This document shows positions 1 through 6,613 of a stretch of 64,000 nucleotides of DNA, piece by piece; the stretch's first letter is position 1, and every line of letters starts with the position of its first letter. The notes below the pieces were generated by a model that was given only the letters and a program-made list of their open reading frames with translations, did not search any database and was not told where the DNA came from. Location: NCBI GenBank assembly GCA_017433975.1, contig JAFRGD010000016.1, forward strand, positions 1 to 64,000, written 5' to 3'. This DNA is from Mogibacterium sp. (GTDB lineage: Bacteria; Bacillota; Clostridia; Peptostreptococcales; Anaerovoracaceae). The translations under genes and the position numbers were made by a program.

Positions 1-10
1 CCAATTTTTT

Positions 11-38
11 TTGACAATTAAGATCACATACATGCGAT
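11..38 (+). promoter_or_regulatory. Putative promoter of the tRNA cluster
   Basis: A perfect -35 hexamer TTGACA lies at 11-16. A weak -10 candidate, TGCGAT, follows at 33-38 with a 16-base spacer, about 16 bases before the first tRNA. The -35 is convincing and the -10 is poor, so the exact start is uncertain. Confidence 0.4.
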
Positions 39-53
39 CGGAATATATAACGA

Positions 54-128
54 TGGGGTATAGCCAAGCGGTAAGGCAACGGACTTTGACTCCGTCATGC
101 GTAGGTTCGAGTCCTGCTACCCCAGCCA
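54..128 (+). tRNA. tRNA-Gln(TTG)
   Basis: The 75-base cloverleaf has acceptor arm TGGGGTA paired with TACCCCA, anticodon loop CTTTGAC with anticodon TTG, and a TTCGAGT T-loop. Discriminator G and an encoded CCA end the gene. It is the first gene of a ten-tRNA cluster. Confidence 0.97.
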
Positions 129-132
129 ATAT

Positions 133-208
133 GACCCATTAGCTCAGTCGGCAGAGCACTTGACTTTTAATCAAGGTGTCCGGAGTTCGAATCTCCGATG
201 GGTCACCA
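133..208 (+). tRNA. tRNA-Lys(TTT)
   Basis: The 76-base cloverleaf has acceptor GACCCAT/ATGGGTC, anticodon stem CTTGA/TCAAG, loop CTTTTAA with anticodon TTT, and encoded CCA. It lies four bases after tRNA-Gln. Confidence 0.97.
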
Positions 209-266
209 TTTTTCCAAGGTTGGGGAGACGTTGAGACGAAGGACTCTACATAATCGCATAGCATGA

Positions 267-354
267 GGAGAGGTGTCCGAGCGGTTTATGGTGCTGGTCT
301 TGAAAACCAGTGAGGGTCAAACCTCCGTGGGTTCGAATCCCACCCTCTCCGCCA
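267..354 (+). tRNA. tRNA-Ser(TGA)
   Basis: A class II tRNA of 88 bases with a long variable arm, acceptor GGAGAGG/CCTCTCC, loop CTTGAAA with anticodon TGA, discriminator G and encoded CCA. The 58 bases before it (209-266) contain no feature I recognise. Confidence 0.97.
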
Positions 355-367
355 TAAACATAGACAC

Positions 368-460
<93 letters not shown>

Positions 461-474
461 CATATTATTCATAC

Positions 475-550
475 AGGGGTATAGCTCAGCTGGTAGAGCA
501 GCGGTCTCCAAAACCGCGTGCCGTGGGTTCGAAACCTACTACCCCTGCCA
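475..550 (+). tRNA. tRNA-Trp(CCA)
   Basis: The 76-base cloverleaf has acceptor AGGGGTA/TACCCCT, anticodon stem GCGGT/ACCGC, loop CTCCAAA with anticodon CCA, discriminator G and an encoded CCA end. Confidence 0.97.
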
Positions 551-553
551 TAT

Positions 554-630
554 CGGGGTGTAGCGCAGCTTGGTAGCGCAACTGGTTTGGGACCAGTGGG
601 CCGCGGGTTCAAATCCTGCCACCCCGACCA
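554..630 (+). tRNA. tRNA-Pro(TGG)
   Basis: The 77-base cloverleaf has acceptor CGGGGTG/CACCCCG, a loop with anticodon TGG, discriminator A and encoded CCA. It is three bases after tRNA-Trp and next to a second proline isoacceptor. Confidence 0.97.
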
Positions 631-637
631 CGAATAC

Positions 638-714
638 CGGGGTATAGCGCAGTTTGGTAGCGCACTTCGTTCGGGACGAAGGGGCCGCTGGTTCGAATCC
701 AGCTATCCCGACCA
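638..714 (+). tRNA. tRNA-Pro(CGG)
   Basis: The 77-base cloverleaf has acceptor CGGGGTA/TATCCCG, which includes one G-T pair, anticodon stem CTTCG/CGAAG, loop TTCGGGA with anticodon CGG, and encoded CCA. It reads the CCG codon, consistent with GC-rich codon use in the window. Confidence 0.97.
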
Positions 715-730
715 ATTTTTTTAATACTGT

Positions 731-807
731 GGGCCATTAGCTCAGTTGGTCAGAGCGTCCGGCTCATAACCGGCAGGTCCTGGGTTCAAGTCCCCGATGG
801 CCCACCA
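731..807 (+). tRNA. tRNA with CAT anticodon (elongator Met or Ile2)
   Basis: The 77-base cloverleaf has acceptor GGGCCAT/ATGGCCC, loop CTCATAA and encoded CCA. Its fully paired acceptor rules out the initiator type. It can be elongator tRNA-Met or tRNA-Ile2, where TilS modifies C34. The C4-G69 and C5-G68 pairs match described TilS determinants, so Ile2 is a real alternative. Position 27-43 is an unpaired T-C. Confidence 0.9.
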
Positions 808-823
808 CAGTCATGTGCAATAT

Positions 824-899
824 GCCCAGATAGCTCAGTTGGTAGAGCAAGGGACTGAAAATCCCAGTGTCCTTGGTTCAATTCCGAGTCTGGGCACCA
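824..899 (+). tRNA. tRNA-Phe(GAA), copy 1
   Basis: The 76-base cloverleaf has acceptor GCCCAGA/TCTGGGC, loop CTGAAAA with anticodon GAA, and encoded CCA. The anticodon stem is AGGGA/TCCCA, leaving an A27-A43 mismatch at its base, unlike the second copy. Confidence 0.96.
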
Positions 900-918
900 T
901 TTTTTTAACTGAATACTT

Positions 919-994
919 GCCCAGATAGCTCAGTTGGTAGAGCAAGGGACTGAAAATCCCTGTGTCCTTGGTTCAATTCCGAGTCTGGGCACCA
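919..994 (+). tRNA. tRNA-Phe(GAA), copy 2
   Basis: Nearly identical to the previous tRNA-Phe. The visible difference is T43, which restores pairing with A27. Anticodon GAA, encoded CCA. It is the last tRNA of the cluster and is followed by a terminator. Confidence 0.97.
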
Positions 995-1004
995 CATTGG
1001 GATT

Positions 1005-1033
1005 AGAGCTTTGCACCGCAGAGCTCTTTTTTT
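1005..1033 (+). terminator. Rho-independent terminator of the tRNA cluster
   Basis: The inverted repeat AGAGCT (1005-1010) / AGCTCT (1022-1027) is followed directly by a run of T to 1033. It sits 10 bases after the last tRNA. Confidence 0.75.
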
Positions 1034-1102
1034 ACCATATTTTGTTGATCCCGCAGGGGATTGCGCCGCATGTTGTGTTTTTATCTGTTAAGAAGCATAT
1101 CT

Positions 1103-1124
1103 GCCTTCCGAAAGGAAGGCTTTT
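1103..1124 (+). terminator. Second terminator-like hairpin
   Basis: A perfect seven-pair stem GCCTTCC (1103-1109) / GGAAGGC (1114-1120) with a GAAA loop is followed by TTTTATTAG. It probably backs up the first terminator. No gene is visible between the two. Confidence 0.65.
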
Positions 1125-1177
1125 ATTAGTTTACGGATAATATTTTCTGTAACTTACGTGTATTTTTCAATTTGGTT

Positions 1178-1186
1178 TGATACAAT
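1178..1186 (+). promoter_or_regulatory. Putative extended -10 promoter of the wall hydrolase gene
   Basis: TGATACAAT combines a TGN extension with the -10 hexamer TACAAT (1181-1186). There is no good -35. It lies about 50 bases before the chosen start codon. Confidence 0.4.
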
Positions 1187-1237
1187 AAAATCAGATTAGT
1201 TTAAGTTAGACTTTTGATTGCGCGGAGGCCGATCCCC

Positions 1238-3901
1238 ATGTCCGAATCGAACCAAAACGACAGAATCAAATCCATGAAAACATACCGCTCCTGGATGCTG
1301 ACACTGCTGCTCGCGGTTGCTTTTGTCATGCTCGCATCGGTAAGCGCTTCGGCGGTCTCCGTCGGATCAGCGACGGGAACGATCAATTTCAGCGGAGAAC
1401 TGAACGTTCGCGCCCAGGCCGGCACGAGCTCAAAAGTCGTCATGACGATCAAAGGCGGCAGCAAGGTAACGATCCTCGAGGAACAGTTTGTAACACGGAA
1501 CTCCACGGCGGGCGAAAACCGCTGGTATAAGATCAAATATAATGGCAAAACCGGTTATGTCCGGTCGACCCGCATCAAGAATATTAAATATTCTTCGGTT
1601 AAGGGAAAGCTGACGGCGCAGTCCAATTATCGTTACGGCGCCGGCACCGGCATGAAGAAGAAAGGGTCCTTTGCCAAAAACAAAGAGATTACGATCGTCC
1701 TTAATGCAAAGGCGAAGGGTTCCACCAAAGTCTGGTATAAGATCAAATCGGGCAGTAAGTATTATTACATTGCCGGCACGTCCGTGAAACTGCTTGATAC
1801 AAAGACCGAAGAAAAGCCGACTATCTCCGTCGGAACCGCAACGGGGAAGATCAACTTTGATGGCGAGCTGAACGTGCGCGCATCCGCGAGCACGAGTTCG
1901 AAAATCGTCACGAAGGTCAAGGGCGGCGCCAAGGTTACGATTCTTGAGGAACAATTCACGACAACGAGCTCGACTGCAAGCGAAAACCGCTGGTACAAGA
2001 TCAAATACAACGGCAAAATCGGCTATGTCCGGTCAAACCGGATCAAGAACATTAAGTATACTTCCGTGAAGGGAAAACTGACGGCGGCGTCCAACTATCG
2101 TTACGGCGCCGGCACCGGCATGAAAAAGAAAGGATCGTTTGCGAAGAATAAAGAGCTTACGATCGTCCTCAAGGCAAAAGCCGCCGGATCCACGAAGGTC
2201 TGGTACAAGATCAAAACCGGCGGAAAGTATTTCTACATCGCGAGCACTTCCGTCAAACTAATTGATTCGAAGGCGGGAAATTCATCGACCACTGGCGGGT
2301 CCGCGTTGTCCTCGAGCCCGTATGACGGGGTCGATTTTGAGGCGTACCTGGACGCGCAGGGATTCCCGGAATCATACAAAGTGAAACTGAGAGCGCTTCA
2401 CAAGGCGCATCCGAAGTGGGTCTTTGTCGCGCAAAAGGTCGATTACGATTTTGCGGCCGCGGTCAACAAGGAGTGTGCGGACGGGGTGTCGCTGGTGCAC
2501 AGTTCCTATCCGGTGTCTTATCGGGATACCGGTGCGAATAGTTATGTTGCAAGCGCCGGTGTAACTGTGGAAACGGAGGAAGATCCTATAGAGACTGAGG
2601 AAGCGCCTGTGGAAGCAGAGAGCGATGTTCCTGCGGACGGGGCTGCTGCGCCGGCAGACGAGATCCAGCCTGAGGGAACCGAATCCGGAACGGAGGCCGA
2701 GCCGGTTGTTCCTGAGGAAGAGACAGAACCTGCTGCGGCAGAAGATAACGAAGCAACAGAACCGGCCGCTGAAGAAGCGACAGAAACGCAGGACCCTGTA
2801 CCGGACGAGGCACCGGAGCAGGCGGATACGCCGGTTCCGGAAGAAGCGGATCCGACAGCGGCCGCTGAAGATACCATGGTTCCGGAGGAGGAAGCAACCG
2901 ACCGTATCATCGTGACGGCTGCGGAGGCGAGTCCGGAGCAGGAAGAACCGCAAACGGAAGAGGAGGCGAACGGGCCGCAGGAAGAGATTGCGGAACAGGA
3001 ACCATCGGAAGCCCTTCCGCCAGACGAATCGGAAGACCAGACGGAGCAGGGACCGGCGGAGTCCGAACCTGCAGAACCGGAATTGTTGCCGGAAGAGCCT
3101 GACACTTCAGATACTGTAGATGGGGTATCGGAAGATACCGGGACGGATGCGGAAGAGTCTGGTACGCAGACGGAGACGACGGTTCCGGAAACGACAGAGC
3201 CAGTTGTGACCGCCCAGGGCACATACATCCCGAAGGACGGTTCCAGCTGGTACAATGCCAGCAAGAAGGTCGTTCAGTATTACATGGATCCGCGGAACTT
3301 CCTGAACGAAGACCGGATCTACATGTTTGAAGACCTGACCTATCACAAATACCATACGGCTGCGACGGTACAGAAGATCATCGCCGGGACCGCGCTTGCA
3401 AAGGCCGGTTACATGCCTGTCTGGTTCGTCAATGCGGGAAAGAAGTATAATATCAGCCCGATTTCGCTCGCTGCGCGCGCTAGAAGCGAGGTCGGCGGCG
3501 GTAGCATCGCCTGCAGCGGCTACAAGATCGACGGTGTGACATACTATAATCCGTTCAACATCGGAGCGTATTCCGGCAGCAACCCGGTCATGAACGGAAT
3601 GAAGTATGCGCAAAAGCACGGATGGGATACAAAGGAAAAGGCCATCAACGGCGGCGCTGCGCTGCTTTCCGATAGTTATCTCAAGAATAATCAAAACACG
3701 CTTTATTTCCAGCGCTTCAACGTGGCAAACGGCCTCGGTAAAGTCGCAACGCATCAATATATGACGAACATCATGGCGCCTTACACCGAGTCGTATAGTA
3801 CCAAGACTTCCTACGCTACGTATGGAATTCTGGACGAGCAGCTGATTTTCATCATCCCGGTCTACAAGAACATGCCGGACAAGACGTCGCTGCCGAAATA
3901 G
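1238..3901 (+). CDS. Secreted SH3-domain cell-wall hydrolase (glucosaminidase-type) with a large acidic insert
   Basis: The start at 1238 is chosen because GGAGG (1224-1228) precedes it; the protein has 887 residues. A signal peptide ends at ASVSASA (about residue 39). Two near-identical 148-residue units follow (about 40-187 and 196-343), each with two SH3-like parts that typically bind cell wall. The C-terminal module runs from about 365 to the end. It resembles the endo-beta-N-acetylglucosaminidase family, with YYMDPRNFL and the probable catalytic region ARSEVGGG. Unusually, a roughly 217-residue Glu/Pro/Thr/Ala-rich stretch (about 444-660) interrupts this module. The gene is monocistronic, between the tRNA terminator and a bidirectional terminator. 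A peptidoglycan remodelling role is inferred. Confidence 0.85.
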   Translation: MSESNQNDRIKSMKTYRSWMLTLLLAVAFVMLASVSASAVSVGSATGTINFSGELNVRAQAGTSSKVVMTIKGGSKVTILEEQFVTRNSTAGENRWYKIKYNGKTGYVRSTRIKNIKYSSVKGKLTAQSNYRYGAGTGMKKKGSFAKNKEITIVLNAKAKGSTKVWYKIKSGSKYYYIAGTSVKLLDTKTEEKPTISVGTATGKINFDGELNVRASASTSSKIVTKVKGGAKVTILEEQFTTTSSTASENRWYKIKYNGKIGYVRSNRIKNIKYTSVKGKLTAASNYRYGAGTGMKKKGSFAKNKELTIVLKAKAAGSTKVWYKIKTGGKYFYIASTSVKLIDSKAGNSSTTGGSALSSSPYDGVDFEAYLDAQGFPESYKVKLRALHKAHPKWVFVAQKVDYDFAAAVNKECADGVSLVHSSYPVSYRDTGANSYVASAGVTVETEEDPIETEEAPVEAESDVPADGAAAPADEIQPEGTESGTEAEPVVPEEETEPAAAEDNEATEPAAEEATETQDPVPDEAPEQADTPVPEEADPTAAAEDTMVPEEEATDRIIVTAAEASPEQEEPQTEEEANGPQEEIAEQEPSEALPPDESEDQTEQGPAESEPAEPELLPEEPDTSDTVDGVSEDTGTDAEESGTQTETTVPETTEPVVTAQGTYIPKDGSSWYNASKKVVQYYMDPRNFLNEDRIYMFEDLTYHKYHTAATVQKIIAGTALAKAGYMPVWFVNAGKKYNISPISLAARARSEVGGGSIACSGYKIDGVTYYNPFNIGAYSGSNPVMNGMKYAQKHGWDTKEKAINGGAALLSDSYLKNNQNTLYFQRFNVANGLGKVATHQYMTNIMAPYTESYSTKTSYATYGILDEQLIFIIPVYKNMPDKTSLPK
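1355..2266 (+). repeat. Two direct 444-base repeats encoding SH3 units
   Basis: Unit 1 spans 1355-1798 and unit 2 spans 1823-2266, a period of 468 bases. The units are alike at protein and DNA level, for example the WYKIKYNGK and SNYRYGAGTGMKKKGSFAKNKE segments occur in both. They arose by internal duplication and could recombine. Confidence 0.85.
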
Positions 3902-3935
3902 GTCGCGGCATAAAAAGAATACTTGGATAAAAAAC

Positions 3936-3964
3936 GGAGCCGGCCATCATTCGATGGCGGCTCC
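3936..3964. terminator. Bidirectional terminator between convergent genes
   Basis: The hairpin GGAGCC-G-GCCATC / GATGGC-GGCTCC has an ATTC loop and one bulged G. It is followed by TTGTTTTG on the plus strand, and its complement is followed by a T-run on the minus strand. It overlaps the stop codon of the minus-strand radical SAM gene. Confidence 0.85.
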
Positions 3965-4840
3965 TTGTTTTGTATCGCGGAGCGCGAGCTCGCGGTTGAT
4001 CGTGTTGAGAATCGTGCGTTTGCGGCTGCTCCAGTCCGGCGCGACGAGGAGGCTCCGCGGCGCGTCCGCGGTCAGCCGGTGAATCGTGATGTCCGGCGGG
4101 GTATGTTCCAGCAGCCGGACGACCAGGTCCGTGTATTGTTCGATGGAGTCGAACGGGACGTAGTCCGGCATTTCTTCATAGAGGCGCGTCCCTTTGATTA
4201 CGTTAAGAAAGTGGAACTTGAGGCCCCAGACGCCCTGGGCGACGACGTGGGCGTGCGACGAGAACATCATCTCTTCGGACTCGCCCGGGAGGCCGAGAAT
4301 CAGGTGCGCGACGGTCCGGATGCCGCGAGACCGCAGCGCCTGTACGGCCTCATTGAAGTCCTGCGTCGTATAGCAGAGGTTCATGGCTTTCTGTGTCAAC
4401 GGATGGATGGACTGGATGCCGAGTTCAACCCATAGAAAGTGGTCCCGGTTGATTTCTTCGAGCAGGTCGAGCACGTCATTTCCGAGACAGTCCGGCCGGG
4501 TTGCGATCGCGAGGCCTGCAATCGCAGGGTCGTTCAGAGCCTCGTAGTACAGAGTACGGAGATGATCGACCGGCGCGTATGTGTTCGTGTGGCTCTGAAA
4601 GTAGGCGATGTAGTTGTCGACGGCAGGCCATTTCGACTTGAGCAATTGGATCTGCTCCGGAATCGAGGACGCAAAGTCACCGGAACCCGCAGCCGAACAA
4701 AAGGCGCAGCCACCCGTCCCGCGCGTTCCGTCGCGGTTCGGACAGGTGAAGCCGGCATCGAGCGAGAGCTTGACGGTCTTGCAGCCGAAGCGTTCTATGA
4801 AATAGTTGCTGATCGAGTAATATCTGGTACCGCCCTGCAT
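3947..4840 (-). CDS. Radical SAM protein, YhcC/YtqA (TIGR01212) family
   Basis: The protein has 297 residues. The radical SAM cluster motif appears as CPNRDGTRGTGGCAFC near residue 30, a long-spaced cysteine arrangement typical of this family. Other family-like segments are WVELGIQS and HLILGLPGE. The substrate of the family is not firmly established; a tRNA or RNA modification role has been proposed. The ATG at 4840 is preferred over an upstream in-frame TTG at 4990, because the upstream extension lies inside queH on the other strand and lacks family similarity. No clear Shine-Dalgarno is seen. It is divergent from queH and convergent with the wall hydrolase. Confidence 0.85.
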   Translation of the reverse strand: MQGGTRYYSISNYFIERFGCKTVKLSLDAGFTCPNRDGTRGTGGCAFCSAAGSGDFASSIPEQIQLLKSKWPAVDNYIAYFQSHTNTYAPVDHLRTLYYEALNDPAIAGLAIATRPDCLGNDVLDLLEEINRDHFLWVELGIQSIHPLTQKAMNLCYTTQDFNEAVQALRSRGIRTVAHLILGLPGESEEMMFSSHAHVVAQGVWGLKFHFLNVIKGTRLYEEMPDYVPFDSIEQYTDLVVRLLEHTPPDITIHRLTADAPRSLLVAPDWSSRKRTILNTINRELALRDTKQGAAIE

Positions 4841-4847
4841 GGTTTTG

Positions 4848-4856
4848 TGATATAAT
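4848..4856 (+). promoter_or_regulatory. Putative extended -10 promoter of queH
   Basis: TGATATAAT combines a TGN extension with a perfect TATAAT (4851-4856). The -35 is weak. It lies in the 52-base gap between the divergent radical SAM gene and queH. Confidence 0.5.
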
Positions 4857-4892
4857 AACTTGATATATTGTGTGGTGACGGAGGATACACGT

Positions 4893-5543
4893 TTGAAAAA
4901 AGAATCCGCAGCCTTCTGCAGATATTCTTCCAGCGAATACGCGCAGGTGTCGCAAAACGAATACCGCAACCTCGCACTCGGCCGCGACAAGCCGCGGCTG
5001 TTGATGCATGCGTGCTGCGGCCCGTGTGCGACAGCGTGCGTCGAACGGCTCGCTGATGATTACAGTATCACTGTCTTTTATTATAATCCAAACATCACGG
5101 ATGAGAAAGAATATTTCCTGCGGCGCGACGCCCTGACGCAGTTCATCGATGCGTTCAACCGCGACCACCCGGACCTCACGCCGGTATCGTACATCGAAGG
5201 GGACTATGCACCGGAGACGTTCATACGCAAGGCCGGACCGCTCGCGGCGGAGCCGGAGGGCGGCAGGCGCTGCAACGTCTGCTTTGAGATCCGCCTCGCC
5301 GAGACGGCCCGGGTCGCGCGGGAGCTCGCGTTTGACTGCTTCACGACGACGCTCACCGTGAGCCCGCACAAGGACTTCAAGCTCATCTCGGAGATTGGGA
5401 CCGCGCTCGGCCAGGGCGCCGGCGTCGAGTACCTGGCGATCGACTTCAAAAAGAAGAACGGGTTCCAGCGCAGCATCGAGCTTTCCAAACAATACGGATT
5501 ATACAGGCAAAACTTCTGCGGGTGCGAGTACGCGCGCCGCTAG
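4893..5543 (+). CDS. queH: Epoxyqueuosine reductase QueH
   Basis: QueH reduces epoxyqueuosine to queuosine in tRNA, the last step of Q synthesis, in organisms using this non-B12 enzyme. The 216-residue protein shows the family cysteines: HACCGPC (about residues 40-46), CNVC in the middle and FCGC near the C-terminus, ligands for an iron-sulfur cluster and a further metal. The TTG start at 4893 is chosen because GGAGG (4880-4884) lies eight bases upstream; the longer reading from 4860 has no ribosome site. queA and tgt of the same pathway are at 24.1-26.4 kb. asnA follows by 23 bases. Confidence 0.92.
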   Translation: MKKESAAFCRYSSSEYAQVSQNEYRNLALGRDKPRLLMHACCGPCATACVERLADDYSITVFYYNPNITDEKEYFLRRDALTQFIDAFNRDHPDLTPVSYIEGDYAPETFIRKAGPLAAEPEGGRRCNVCFEIRLAETARVARELAFDCFTTTLTVSPHKDFKLISEIGTALGQGAGVEYLAIDFKKKNGFQRSIELSKQYGLYRQNFCGCEYARR

Positions 5544-5566
5544 ATCAACAATAAGGAGGACCGTAC

Positions 5567-6577
5567 ATGTCAAAATTACTTATTCCTGAAGGGTATGTGA
5601 GCGCTCTGGATCAGGTGGAAACCCAGCGTGCAATCAAAAAGATCAAGGACTACTTCCAGCAGGAACTCGCTTACGGGCTGCAGCTCCGCCGCGTCACCGC
5701 GCCGCTGTTCGTCTTCCCGGAGACCGGGCTGAACGATACGCTGAACGGTTACGAGCGCAGGGTGGAGTTCACCATCAAAGACCTGAATGAGCGGCCGGTC
5801 GAGGTCGTGCAGTCCCTCGCCAAGTGGAAACGAATGGCGCTCGGCAAGTACGGCATTGCGCCGGGACACGGTCTATATACTGACATGAACGCGATCCGCC
5901 GCGACGAGGAGCTCGACAACCTCCATTCGATCTACGTGGACCAGTGGGACTGGGAAAAAGTCATCACCGCGGACCAGCGGACGGACGCGTACCTCGAGGA
6001 GACCGTCGTTACGATTTATAACGCGATCAAGAACCTCTGCGATTACGTGAATCGCCTGTACCGCGACATCCAGGTCGAACTGCCGAACGAGATTCACTTC
6101 ATCACCGCGCAGGAGCTGGAGGACATGTATCCGGACCTCGACCCGAAGGAACGCGAGAACCGGATTACCAGGGAATACGGTGCGGTCTTCATCAAGCAGA
6201 TCGGCAAGACGCTCCGCTCGGGCGAGCGGCACGACGGCCGCGCGCCGGACTACGACGACTGGGAGCTGAACGGCGACATCATCCTCTGGAACGACGTGCT
6301 TCAGATGGCCTTCGAGATCTCCTCGATGGGAATCCGCGTGGACTCGAAGTCCATGGTCAGCCAGCTCATCGCGGACGGCAAGCCGGAGCGGATGGAGCAG
6401 CCGTTCCACAAGGGCGTCATCGACGGCACGCTGCCGCTGACGATCGGCGGCGGCATCGGCCAGAGCCGTCTCTGCATGTTCTTCCTCAAGAAAGCGCACA
6501 TCGGCGAGGTACAGGTCTCCGTCTGGCCGGAGGACATGGTCGAGACGTGCAGCGAGAACGGAATATTCTTACTCTAA
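5567..6577 (+). CDS. asnA: Aspartate--ammonia ligase AsnA
   Basis: AsnA makes asparagine from aspartate, ammonia and ATP and is related to class II aminoacyl-tRNA synthetases. The length (336 residues) matches the family. Typical segments are KYFQQEL-like YFQQELAYGLQL near the start, SLAKWKRMALGKYG, LYTDMNAIRRDE, VDQWDWEKVI and the C-terminal GGGIGQSRLCMFFL. A strong AAGGAGG (5553-5559) precedes the ATG. It follows queH closely and may share its transcript; there is no metabolic link between them. Confidence 0.97.
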   Translation: MSKLLIPEGYVSALDQVETQRAIKKIKDYFQQELAYGLQLRRVTAPLFVFPETGLNDTLNGYERRVEFTIKDLNERPVEVVQSLAKWKRMALGKYGIAPGHGLYTDMNAIRRDEELDNLHSIYVDQWDWEKVITADQRTDAYLEETVVTIYNAIKNLCDYVNRLYRDIQVELPNEIHFITAQELEDMYPDLDPKERENRITREYGAVFIKQIGKTLRSGERHDGRAPDYDDWELNGDIILWNDVLQMAFEISSMGIRVDSKSMVSQLIADGKPERMEQPFHKGVIDGTLPLTIGGGIGQSRLCMFFLKKAHIGEVQVSVWPEDMVETCSENGIFLL

Positions 6578-6613
6578 CTCATAAAACTACGATAATAACG
6601 TAAAAGGGGTTCC

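Noticed and set aside
518..1140. Short open frames running across the tRNA cluster
   Set aside because: They cover tRNA-Trp, the two tRNA-Pro genes and tRNA-Phe, and have no ribosome sites.
2542..3264. Ser-rich minus-strand frame opposite the acidic region of the wall hydrolase
   Set aside because: Its composition is the antisense reading of Glu/Ala/Pro codons; no start signal or family is seen.
4841..4990. Upstream extension of the radical SAM gene to a TTG at 4990
   Set aside because: It lies antisense to queH, adds residues with no family similarity, and the family N-terminus begins at the ATG at 4840.
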